64,000 bases of DNA from Chrysopilus asiliformis. Taxonomy: Eukaryota > Arthropoda > Insecta > Diptera > Rhagionidae. The notes beneath the pieces are model-generated. The model ran no database searches and was not told the origin of the DNA. It saw nothing but the letters and a program-made list of their open reading frames with translations. The translations under genes were made by a program, and so were the position numbers. Positions 37,089 to 46,077 of the stretch are shown in pieces. How positions within the stretch are numbered: position 1 is the first letter of the stretch; each line of letters opens with the position of its first letter. The stretch lies in the NCBI GenBank assembly GCA_964034945.1, contig OZ035964.1:7093328-7157327 (forward strand). Direction: 5' to 3'.

Positions 37089-38105
37089 TACCGAGAGAGA
37101 GCAATAATAACAACGATAGCAAAAACAAAAATGGTGTCGTGTTAAATACTCATTGAATTGACGATAGTGAGAATTTTTTCGCTGCACTATGACGTTAGAA
37201 TGAAATAATTTTGCTGTCGCTGTCGTTGTTCAGCCATTGTAATTCCCATATTAGTTCATGATAACTTTTATATAGCCTCACTGTCAAATTAGGAAATTTG
37301 TTTTCGAGTTTGCGGCTTTAAAACTTTGTCGCGTGCGATTTTTGCTAAACTTTTCTTTAAAAAAAAACATAAAACAATTTCCAAAGTTCAAAATAATCGC
37401 CATATAAAATAATGCAGTATTCAATAAATCTAAGTTTTGTGTTTATTACCATTAATTAAGGTAAATTCATGTTTCAAATTCTCTTAAATTGAATTTTGTT
37501 TGTTGATTTCAATTTACTATACTTGAAATCTTATCGCTTTTATGTCGATTTTTTTTTATTATTTTTTTTTCAAAATTCCTCCCCGGGGATTGTACTTTCT
37601 TTCGGGACTTTCATTCATCCCTTTCATCGGGCTCCGTTTTGAGTCTTTCCGGCTGCAATTCATAAGGATTTCCCTGATTCTTTTTCACAACAAAGTTTTT
37701 TACAATCATCAAATATAGTTTTCCATAAGGGAAAATTGGATTTTTCAAAATTCGAGTGGGAACAGAGAAATGTGCTAATTTTTTATAACAAAAAAAAACT
37801 ATTTTTGAATTTTTTTTTTGGTTTATTTTTGAAAGAAGAAAAAAGTTAATAAAATTAATTTAATTTAAAACATTTTATGCAGGAATCTCCGTCCCAGCAC
37901 AATTGATTTTGTAAATCGGTGAATAAAAATATCATATAGGAGTATATTATAGACTTAATATATCGTTCGTAAAGCGTCGAACACAAAAAATTAACTACAC
38001 CCGGGTGTTTGCGATGAAAGGAGTGAAAAAAAAACCCACCTCCTCCCCCCCCCCCCCCCCCCCTTTGCTCGTATCCTACTCCTTCGGCTGATGTACCACC
38101 TAATC
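37089..38105. other. AT-rich non-coding spacer
   Basis: No gene is recognised. It includes a 19-base C homopolymer at 38045-38063, a strand-asymmetric tract that could be prone to G-quadruplex formation on the opposite strand and to sequencing error. Confidence 0.6.
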
Positions 38106-39105
38106 CTGTAAGGATTCGATTTAAGAGGATAAAGCGGAGCCTAATTCGGTGTCGTTTTTGTGAAATTTGAATTTTTCGTGAAGCACCCCCACCCCCGGCA
38201 CCACCAAAATATTAGTTATATCGGAAAACGGATTCTTAACTCTTTCAGACCCGGTGGTTACATTTGTACATATTAAAGTTTTTCCCAAATATAACAATTT
38301 CATAAAATTATTTCGTATTTGAGACCGGTTGCGAACGTTTGTACACATTACAAGCTATCGAAAACAGTAATAGATCATGGATTTTTTTTTTCAATATTTT
38401 CTTACTCTTATTTACCCACTTTATCAACACAAATTTTATCACAACCAAATTTTTTAAAAAAATAATTCAGGTCTGAAAGGGTTAATCAGAGGTCCAAAAA
38501 AACCTTGTGTGCCAAATATCAGCAAAATCGGAGACGTTTCAAAAAAATTGAAAAAATCGCAAGGGGGCCCCCTTCTTTTTTTTAAGGACGAAAAATTCAA
38601 GTCCTCCGATCGGGCTGAAATTCAGAACTTAGAGGTTGTCGGGGACGGAGAATCGATATCCGGTGTCCTTTTTGAGGGGTGCGGTACGGTTTGGGTGGTA
38701 CAAGGACGAGGTCCTTTAAAAATTCTTTTTTCCCCAAAAAGGACATCGGATATCGATTCCTCGTCCCCGAAAACTGTAAGATTCAAAATTTCATGAAAAT
38801 CGGTAGAGCCGTTTCCGAGATAAAAGGATACAATTTTCAAGGATCCGACATTTGGAAAACCGTCTGTCCCTCGCGTAATTTTTGGCCTATCGACTCACGG
38901 TTAACGGTTTTTGATAGATAAAAGGATCCTTAAGAATGTGTGATTTTTGGTTTTCCTGAAACCGAAGAACTTTTTTTGTTTTAAATAAATTTCTCGAGAC
39001 TTGAAATTTTCTTGCAATTTTTTTTGAAAAATTTCAAAAATTTACAAAATTAAATTTTGAAAAAAAAATACTACAAAATGTTGGGAAATTGTCACAAAAT
39101 TGATT
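38106..39105 (-). repeat. Dispersed repeat family, copy 2 (inverted)
   Basis: This is the inverted counterpart of 29305-30066. It runs from CCTGTAAGGAT through GAGCCTAATTCGGTGTCG to TACTACAAAATGTTGGG. It is longer than copy 1 mainly because a 242-bp MITE has inserted at 38240. Together the copies bracket two of the BTB gene's visible exons. Confidence 0.85.
38240..38481. mobile_element. 242-bp piggyBac-like MITE with TTAA duplication
   Basis: The ends are CTCTTTCAGACC and the complement of CCCTTTCAGACC (11 of 12 match), flanked by TTAA at 38236-38239 and 38482-38485. Copy 1 of the host repeat shows the empty site, ...GGATTAAGAA..., with a single TTAA-containing target. TTAA specificity and CCCT-type ends are hallmarks of piggyBac. 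The interior has related direct motifs ACATTTGTACATATT and ACGTTTGTACACATT and no ORF. Confidence 0.88.
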
Positions 39106-39158
39106 GACGAGGTTTTTGGGGCGGGGAGAAATCCCAATCGTATCTCGAGGCGACTTAA
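39106..39158. other. Junction between dispersed repeat and 5.7-kb array
   Basis: About 50 unique bases (GGGGCGGGGAGAAATCC and following) separate the inverted dispersed repeat from the left breakpoint of the tandem array. No inverted or duplicated sequence marks the breakpoint. Confidence 0.55.
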
Positions 39159-39626
39159 CTACAATTGGTAGCGGACGATTTGCAACACCCACAGCCATGG
39201 CAAAAAAAAGGAATCCGATGTAATTTCATTTTTATACCCGTATGGTGAAACCAAAGGGTATATTAAATTTGCCTTACCGTTTGTAACGCCAAGATCCCGT
39301 CATCACACACAAAAATGAATTACACCAGTGTGTTTAGAATGATAAAAAAAATTGAATTTTTCCATCACCACCAAAACGTATCCTTTTCGTTTTCGGCACC
39401 TCGTTTTTGCAGAAAATTTTTCACGGTAAGATTTCGTTTCACACACTACATTCAGAATTTATTGGAGCATTTTTGTCCAAGATATTAGAAATGATAAGAA
39501 ATTAGAAGACCGAAGTTCGGCTTCGACCAAAAATTGACATACGGTGAGACTCTAGCGCCAGCACCTAAAAGCGTGACAAGTAGTGGGAATGGGGTTCGAA
39601 AAGGTAAAAATTAGCGTAACATAAAC

Positions 39627-40037
39627 TTATAGGCATTTATTTGAAATTAAAACGCGAACATTACAAAGATATTTCATTAGATGTAATTTTAAACTATAAT
39701 GTAGCCTAGTGAAATCAAAGAGTTTTGATCCAAGATAAATCGTTCTCTTGGGCTTCACTCCGTTTCGAAGCGGACTACTGCTTGGAGATGAAATGTTCTC
39801 TTTCTTCTTCCGCTTCTCCTTTTTAATCTTTAGTAATGCATCTCCGGGGTTAACGTCTTCAGGATGTTCCCTCCTCTTTTTCCGATTGCCTCCCTCACAA
39901 TTCTTGAGACGCTCAACAATCTCTTCACTTAATCCTACTTTTGTAATCGGCCTCATGAAGAGGATGTCTCTCCTTGAGATTACTGGCAAATGGGACAGTC
40001 TTTTCCTTGTACTGCTTTTCCTTGTAACGTTCTCCAT
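39627..40037 (-). CDS. Unassigned Lys/Arg-rich ORF, unit 1 (136 aa)
   Basis: It starts MENVTRKSSTRKR and contains LPVISRRDILFMRPITKVGL, a KKRR-type basic patch, an acidic EHPEDVNPGD segment and a second very basic stretch KIKKEKRKKKEN, then ends in a hydrophobic tail. The basic clusters could act in nuclear localisation or nucleic-acid binding, but I recognise no family. It is retained open in all five units, although the units are too young for that to show selection. It has one copy of a 15-bp in-frame repeat where the other units have two. It lies just 3' of the retrotransposon and is not part of it. Confidence 0.3.
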   Translation of the reverse strand: MENVTRKSSTRKRLSHLPVISRRDILFMRPITKVGLSEEIVERLKNCEGGNRKKRREHPEDVNPGDALLKIKKEKRKKKENISSPSSSPLRNGVKPKRTIYLGSKLFDFTRLHYSLKLHLMKYLCNVRVLISNKCL

Positions 40038-40358
40038 TTTGATATTCTTCAGCTTCTGCCGGAAAATAATACGATTGGAACTTCACGGAAAATTCACGGA
40101 ACACAGCGAACAATAATATTTTATTTATTGAAAAAATAACGTACACAAATTCACGGAAATTCACGGCGAACAATAATATTTCAAATTCAAATGTCAAAAT
40201 AGTGTCAAAATCGGTTTTAGACGTATTATTATTATTAGGCAGATTCCAACAAATACAATAGATTTAAGAAAAATAATATTAAAGAAAAATAAATAAAAGC
40301 AAAATTACAATAAAAAAATAGATAAAATATATAGTGCATCAGAAAAACAAAATCAAAA

Positions 40359-41531
40359 CTACAATTTACTTAAAATGATTCTTTTACGAAATATAGCACG
40401 AGACATGTTAAAATCAAAAAACATTGACCAATTGTTGAACAACTGGCACATATTGCTAATAGGCTCGTTAGTTCCGTAAACAGTCCTATGGAACGGTACG
40501 TTTAGAAAGGGGTGAGATCTTAGAGAACGGGAGGGGACGTTAAAACCAATTTTTGACAAAATTACAGGGGAGTCAATAATTCCTAACATAACATTAAAAA
40601 GAAACATGGTACGTAACAAATCACGACGAAAACCTAACGTGTCAAGGTTAATCAATGTACACCTAGATACGTATGGCGGGAGCTCAAGCCTATCTGACCA
40701 ACTCAGACGGCGAAGTGCAAATCGCAGAAATCTTTTTTGGATGGATTCTATTCGCTTAATGTGAACTTCATAATTGGGACTCCAAACAATACACGCATAT
40801 TCCAATATTGGCCTTACAATAGTTATAAAAATACTTTTCAGCGCATAAGGATTAGTTAGATCACGGGAAAAACGCATAATAAAACCTAAAAGTCCGTTCG
40901 CTTTTGAAGTAATATAATCGATGTGATTATTAAACGTTAGATTGATATCAAACACCACCCCAAGATCTTTGATCGCATTAACTCTATTAATTGTTATATT
41001 GCTAATTTTATAATCGAAAAGTACGGGCTTGAGCTTTCGATGGAGTGACATGGAAAAGCATTTAGAGACGTTTAAAGTTATGTAATTTTTTACACACCAA
41101 TCAGACAGTGCATTCAAATCACTCTGCAACAAATCAGAATCTTGAAAGCTGTCTACGACTCGAAAAACTTTCAGATCGTCAGCATACAGCAAACATTTAG
41201 ACGATTTAAGGACGTTACACAGGTCATTAATAAATAAAATAAATAAAAGGCGGCCAAGATGACTCCCTTGCGGGACACCAGAACGAACTACAAAGAATCG
41301 TGAAAATAAATTAAAAATTTTTACACATTGCATGCGAGAAGATAAATAAGACGATAACCAACAAAGAAGACTAGAATGTATTCCCAATATTGCGAGTTTT
41401 TTCAATAAAATCTTATGTTGAACACGATCAAACGCTTTTGAAAAATCCGTATATATGGCATCAACTTGGTGACCATCTTCTATTTTATACTGGCAATAAT
41501 TTGTAAATTCAACTAAATTTGTTGCAGTTGA
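40359..41531 (-). pseudogene. Reverse transcriptase, catalytic C-terminal part, unit 1
   Basis: The reading from the insertion boundary starts STATNLVEF and gives motif A YTDFSKAFDRVQHK, motif B SGVPQGS followed by LLFILFINDL, motif C LLYADDLKVF (the catalytic YADD) and motif D with NVSKC, then a thumb and C-terminal region containing YACIVWSP and ending RIILSKL. All catalytic aspartates are present. The reading is separated from its fingers region by the 466-bp insertion, and the open frame's first residues come from that element's TIR. Variants: RLLFILFIND, VKNYITL, FDINLTF. Confidence 0.88.
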
Positions 41532-41997
41532 AGGAGCCGCTCCATTGCCATGACTTTTTCCCATGACAAAAAAATGAGACACATTTATGTGAAGATACCT
41601 TGGCGAGAAAGGGAGATAAGAATCAACTGCAAAAATTTGTCGGCAAATGCAAAAATAATTTCCCCTCTTTTGTTATGGCGATTTTATGGCGATGTTATGG
41701 CGATTTCTACTACAATCACATTTGTCCCTTGTCCTTGAAACTGTTATTATAGCGTGATGTCATCTTAAAAGCTTTTTCTCCTTCGCATGCATAGTCAAAA
41801 GCTTTGTTACCATGCCAATTTGAACATTATATTCATAGCATAAGGTTTGCTATGATTGCTATAAAGTTGTTAAACTGAAAGGGAAAACGTTTACCTTGTA
41901 TTCAGTCATTCCTTTTTAGATCTACATAAGTCTATCTTGCTCTAGTTTCCTGCATTTTTTTGTCATGGGAAAAAGTCATGGCAATGGAGCGGCTCCT
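41532..41997. mobile_element. 466-bp TIR element inside the RT gene, unit 1
   Basis: Perfect 45-bp inverted ends (41532-41576 and 41953-41997) start AGGAGCCGCTCCATTGCCAT. The flanking TGA at 41529-41531 and 41998-42000 is a 3-bp target duplication; removing the element and one TGA rejoins the RT frame at ...GFVKGRS / TATNLVEF. The interior (376 bp) has a repeated TTATGGCGAT motif and no transposase. A 3-bp duplication is known for PIF/Harbinger and some CACTA elements, but neither the ends nor TGA clearly fit, so the superfamily is open. Confidence 0.9.
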
Positions 41998-42827
41998 TGA
42001 TCGACCTTTAACGAATCCGTGCTGATGGATGGATATGTGTTGCTTAAGCGTGGCAGTTAAAACATTGCACACGAGTTTTTCGAATAATTTTGCGACAGTG
42101 GGAAGAATCGCGATCGGGCGATAATTTTTTATATTATTCTTACTACCACTTTTAAAAACAGGTGTTATATAGGAAGTTTTCCAGGCAGAGGGAAACTGAC
42201 CTAAACGCAAAGAATAATTAAATATTGTGGTCAATGGATAGCACAGACTTTCGGCACAATTCTTAAGAATGAAAGGAGAAACAAGATCAGGCCCAGCCCC
42301 CTTCTTAACATTTAAACCATTCAACTCGGTAAGAACAGAGTCAACATCTAGTTCAATTGATCCAATATTAACAATGTTTTCACATAATGATAAATTTATA
42401 GAATTATCGTCCGGAGGATCAACGTAGACACTCTGGAAAAAATCAGCGAATAGATTCAAAATATCTTTCTCACAATTCGCAACTGTCTCATCAAGAAACA
42501 TTCTTTTAGGGTAGCCAGATGACTTTTTTTTAAGTTAACGAAGTTCCAAAATTTGGACGGATCAGAGACTAGATTGTTTTGAAGATCTAATAAATAAGAT
42601 TTGTAATTTGACTTCTGAATAGCAGCAAATCTTTTGCGCAAATACGAGTACGTTTGATAATGTATATTAAGTCTAGTGCGAACGTACAATTTATAAGCTT
42701 TGCGTTTGGAGTTTTTTACTCTTGATAAAAATTTCGTGTACCATGGCGGGTGCCTATGGAATGCAATCTTCTTTTTCGGAACAAAAAGCTCAAAACCAAC
42801 ATATAAAAAACAATAAAAATTATTAGC
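41998..42827 (-). pseudogene. Reverse transcriptase, N-terminal part, unit 1 (frameshifted)
   Basis: Upstream linker FHRHPPWYTKFLSRVKNSKR and KFWNFVNLKK, then the RT fingers: VKKGAGPDLVSPFILKNCAE, PSAWKTSYITPVFKSG, NNIKNYRPIAIL, and HISIHQHGFVKGRS at the insertion point. An 8-T run (42524-42531, plus strand) shifts the frame between NLKK and the FLDETVANC region; unit 2 has nine T and is open through it. The 5' end stops at a TAA at the truncation point. Confidence 0.85.
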
Positions 42828-42846
42828 TTAGTTTTAGACGTATTTG

Positions 42847-43000
42847 CCGCTAGTACCGGCTGATGAATTTAGCTCCGGTACTAGCAATGTGAAGAAATGC
42901 ACAAGTACTAACTTTTCGTTGGTACCGAGTATCAGAGCTAGTACCTGGACTAGCTAGACTCCACTTTAGTACTCTGTGAAGAAATTGGCCGTAAGTTCGT
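42847..43000. repeat. Imperfect inverted arm A, unit 1
   Basis: Rich in GTACTAG/CTAGTACC and GTGAAGAAAT motifs. TTAGTACTCTGTGAAGAAAT followed by GGCCGTAAG is the approximate inverted complement of CTAACGGCCGATTTCTTTAC at 44369. Equivalent arms start near 48567, 54265 and 59984. The retrotransposon inserted just outside this arm. Confidence 0.6.
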
Positions 43001-43403
43001 TAATGGGCAAAAATGGACCGTACGAACGAAAATGTTTTTTGCGAATATCTCAAAAACGATGCATCTTATCAAAAAAGTCCAAGAACAAAAGTTATTTAGG
43101 ATATGATTCTACATAAAACTACCATACATCAAAATCCGATTGGAATAAGTTTTAAAACATCTTATTGGAAAGTTTGACTTCAAAGTGGAATTTTGGTACA
43201 ACTGTTCGAATTTTGATACGAATATCACCATACGGGTCTCCAATCATTGCCAAATTGGCAATTATAGCTTTTGTTATGTTTTAAAACGGGTCCCTACGAT
43301 ATACAAACTAGCTTATCTGTCTAACATCTAGCGGCCTAGCATCTTTTTTCAATAATAATACATAAAGAAAGAAATGGACTGACGTTGCGAGTTCAAAATT
43401 ACA

Positions 43404-43690
43404 TCGTGAAAATTAAACGGTGGAAATGGCACAATGGAAAAACCACGGGGACATTCACGATGCAAATAACACGGTGAAAGTCAGGCGGTGGAAACTGCAT
43501 TGTGGACTTCGCACGGTAAAAAATGCACGGTGAAAATTTCACGGTCAAAATTGCACGGTGGAAATTACAATGTGGATTTCGCACGGTGGGGAGCTGCACG
43601 GTGAACACTCCACGGTGGAAATAACACGGTGGAACGTTAGAAGCGTGGAAATGCACGGTGGAATCACACAATGAAAAATACACAGTGGCA
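43404..43690. repeat. Degenerate CACGGTGGAAAT minisatellite, unit 1
   Basis: About 20 units of roughly 14-15 bp built on CACGGTGGAAAT with many substitutions. The 119-codon minus-strand ORF over it (His/Cys/Pro/Phe-rich) mirrors the repeat and is not counted as a gene. Confidence 0.8.
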
Positions 43691-44110
43691 ATTTGACATC
43701 GACGGAGAATAATGAATGGTGCAAATGGTAGACAGACGGACAGGCTTTTACCAATCAAAATCTTTTGACATCCTTAACACCCTGCTGTAGTTCATTTTTG
43801 TGTCCGACGATTGGTTCGATGCGTTACAAACGGAATACCAAATCTAATATACTATGATATGATTCTCATACAGTGTCCTTTTTTAATTATCCTCAGACAA
43901 GAAATATCCATATGGCTCAGCTCTCCAAAAACGAACGCAGATGCTTTAAAAAACCGTTCGAAAACTCTCCAAAAAAAAAATACTAAATCCTACAAATTTT
44001 GACGCCAAAAAATTGCGTCTGTTTGGTCGCTCCAAATATCAAAGTCCATCTCTGTGCCCAGTTTAGTCTTCATAAGGCATTCCTGCGAAATTCAAAATTT
44101 TTTCGCGTGG

Positions 44111-44250
44111 TTTTTATACCCGTATGGTATGTATACCAAAGGGTATAGTATACTAACTTTGCCTTACCGTTTGTAACGCCAAGATCCCGTCATCACACAC
44201 AAAAATGAATTATACCAGTGTGTTTAGAATGATAAAAATAATTAATTTTT
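44111..44250. repeat. TATACCCGTATGGT...GGGTATA repeat, unit 1 second copy
   Basis: About 135 bp beginning TTTTTATACCCGTATGGTAT and containing GCCTTACCGTTTGTAACGCC and CAGTGTGTTTAGAATGATAA. A close direct copy begins at 44932 (and 39231, 50632, 56351, 62079). The start forms a small palindrome (TATACCC/GGGTATA). The family is unknown to me. Confidence 0.75.
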
Positions 44251-44253
44251 GCA

Positions 44254-44292
44254 TGTCCGTCCGTCCGTCTGTCCGTCCGTCTGTCCGTCTGT
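44254..44292. repeat. CCGT/CTGT microsatellite
   Basis: (GTCC)n with CTGT variants. Equivalents lie near 49956, 55672 and 61391; the last is longer by one or two repeats. Confidence 0.9.
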
Positions 44293-44368
44293 GGCGCGGA
44301 TTGCGGGCGCACGGATTGAGCTAGAGACTAGAAATTTTGCACAGTTCCGTTTCTCGTAAAATGCAAGG

Positions 44369-44590
44369 CTAACGGCCGATTTCTTTACAGAGTACTAACG
44401 CTATTACCGGTATTAGACCAAAATTTGGTACTCAAATTGGTATCAAGTCATTTCTTCACCAAGTACTAGCGCGCCTTAGTACGGACTTTGGTACGGAGTA
44501 TTAGCTGGTACTCATTATTTCCTAGACCCTCAAAATCGAGGGTCTAGCGATGTTAGTACTCGAATTTATGCCAATTTGATTTCTTCACCT
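44369..44590. repeat. Imperfect inverted arm B, unit 1
   Basis: Partner of arm A with repeated ATTTCTTCAC and GTACTA motifs, spaced about 100 bp apart in both arms. It includes a short perfect hairpin CTAGACCCTC...GAGGGTCTAG. Equivalents start near 50069, 55787 and 61514. Together the arms bracket about 1.4 kb and may be the ends of an old transposon. Confidence 0.6.
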
Positions 44591-44667
44591 ATAATATAAT
44601 ACTGGCGTAGTCGATTTTTATTGAATTGATTATATTATTCTGTGATTGGTTTTTGTGTATGTAGAAA

Positions 44668-44784
44668 ATGGATTTGATTTTTGGCGGTGATGGTTTATTT
44701 CGCGATTGCGACGACATCGAGAGTGATGGGCAAGTAGTGATGAATTATCGATTTGACCGCCGAATCTACCATATGCCACAATGA
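44668..44784 (+). other. Short plus-strand ORF (38 aa) after arm B
   Basis: It reads MDLIFGGDGLFRDCDDIESD and then GQVVMNYRFDRRIYHMPQ before TGA. Acidic then basic, with no recognised family. It recurs at 50369, 56086 and 61813; unit 2 has CGATTTCGAC in place of CGATTGCGAC (Cys to Phe). It could be the first exon or a remnant of a transposon gene, or chance. Confidence 0.2.
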
Positions 44785-45330
44785 AATACAATAAATAATT
44801 GGGACGATGTGGATTTTTTTTTTGCGTTTTTGAATGCCGAAAACAACGTTTATTTACGTTCTACAATTGGTAGCGGACGATTTGCAACACCCACAGCCAT
44901 GGCAAAAAAAAAGGAATCCGATGTAATTTCATTTTTATACCCGTATGGTGAAACCAAAGGGTATATTAAATTTGCCTTACCGTTTGTAACGCCAAGATCC
45001 CGTCATCACACACAAAAATGAATTACACCAGTGTGTTTAGAATGATAAAAAAAAATTGAATTTTTCCATCACCACCAAAACGTATCCTTTTCGTTTTCGG
45101 CACCTCGTTTTTGCAGAAAATTTTTCACGGTAAGATTTCGTTTCACACACTACATTCAGAATTTATTGGAGCATTTTTGTCCAAGATATTAGAAATGATA
45201 AGAAATTAGAAGACCGAAGTTCGGCTTCGACCAAAAATTGACATACGGTGAGACTCTAGCGCCAGCACCTAAAAGCGTGACAAGTAGTGGGAATGGGGTT
45301 CGAAAAGGTAAAAATTAGCGTAACATAAAC

Positions 45331-45756
45331 TTATAGGCATTTATTTGAAATTAAAACGCGAACATTACAAAGATATTTCATTAGATGTAATTTTAAACTA
45401 TAATGTAGCCTAGTGAAATCAAAGAGTTTTGATCCAAGATAAATCGTTCTCTTGGGCTTCACTCCGTTTCGAAGCGGACTACTGCTTGGAGATGAAATGT
45501 TCTCTTTCTTCTTCCGCTTCTCCTTTTTAATCTTTAGTAATGCATCTCCGGGGTTAACGTCTTCAGGATGTTCCCTCCTCTTTTTCCGATTGCCTCCCTC
45601 ACAATTCTTGAGACGCTCAACAATCTCTTCACTTAATCCTACTTTTGTAATCGGCCTCATGAAGAGGATGTCTCTCCTTGAGATTACTGGCAAATGTAAC
45701 AGTCTTTTCCTTGTACTGCTTTTCCTTGTACTGCTTTTCCTTGTAACGTTCTCCAT
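45331..45756 (-). CDS. Unassigned Lys/Arg-rich ORF, unit 2 (141 aa)
   Basis: Same ORF as in unit 1 with an extra 15-bp repeat adding five residues near the start (KSSTRKSSTRKR), and a Ser-to-Leu change (KRLLHLP). Function unknown. Confidence 0.3.
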   Translation of the reverse strand: MENVTRKSSTRKSSTRKRLLHLPVISRRDILFMRPITKVGLSEEIVERLKNCEGGNRKKRREHPEDVNPGDALLKIKKEKRKKKENISSPSSSPLRNGVKPKRTIYLGSKLFDFTRLHYSLKLHLMKYLCNVRVLISNKCL

Positions 45757-46077
45757 TTTGATATTCTTCAGCTTCTGCCGGAAAATAATACGATTGGAAC
45801 TTCACGGAAAATTCACGGAACACAGCGAACAATAATATTTTATTTATTGAAAAAATAACGTACACAAATTCACGGAAATTCACGGCGAACAATAATATTT
45901 CAAATTCAAATGTCAAAATAGTGTCAAAATCGGTTTTAGACGTATTATTATTATTAGGCAGATTCCAACAAATACAATAGATTTAAGAAAAATAATATTA
46001 AAGAAAAATAAATAAAAGCAAAATTACAATAAAAAAATAGATAAAATATATAGTGCATCAGAAAAACAAAATCAAAA

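Larger units (their letters stand above)
40228..42830 (-). mobile_element. 5'-truncated non-LTR retrotransposon, unit 1
   Basis: Read on the minus strand, it ends in (TAA)n at 40228-40240 and begins abruptly at 42830. Both sides carry the same GTTTTAGACGTATT (40214-40227 and 42831-42844), an 11-14-bp target duplication whose exact length is blurred by the tail. Of the coding part only the end of ORF2 remains: a pre-RT linker and reverse transcriptase. The endonuclease and ORF1 are missing, as expected from 5' truncation. The (TAA)n tail and RT motifs place it in the Jockey/CR1/I group; I do not assign a clade. It is interrupted at 41532-41997. Confidence 0.9.
39159..44860. repeat. 5.7-kb tandem unit 1
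   Basis: This is the first of a head-to-tail series; the array's left breakpoint is at CTACAATTGG (39159), where homology to 44861 begins. Order within the unit: TATACCC...GGGTATA repeat motif, basic minus-strand ORF, non-LTR retrotransposon split by a TIR element, inverted arm, GGTGG minisatellite, second TATACCC motif, CCGT microsatellite, second inverted arm, short plus-strand ORF. The unit is 5702 bp. It shares the RT variants RLLFILFIND and VKNYITL with unit 3. Confidence 0.95.

Noticed and set aside
38509..38921. 95- and 80-codon ORFs in the inverted dispersed repeat
   Set aside because: They are not open in the sister copy at 29305-30066 over the same stretch and have no recognisable motif.
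32133..39158. Missing zinc-finger exon of the BTB gene
   Set aside because: I looked for C-x2-C...H-x3-H patterns next to splice acceptors on the plus strand and saw none; short ORFs here lack them.
39748..40116. Plus-strand 122-127-codon ORFs opposite the basic ORF, in all units
   Set aside because: Hydrophobic mirror translation of the Lys/Arg/Glu-rich minus ORF; the low-complexity minus strand produces it automatically.
41550..41738. 62-codon plus ORF starting MTFSHDKKM in each unit
   Set aside because: It lies wholly within the 466-bp TIR element, its start is in the TIR, and it shows no transposase motif.
43399..43758. 119- and 69-codon His/Cys/Phe-rich minus ORFs in each unit
   Set aside because: They follow the degenerate CACGGTGGAAAT minisatellite; the Cys/His spacing is not a zinc finger.
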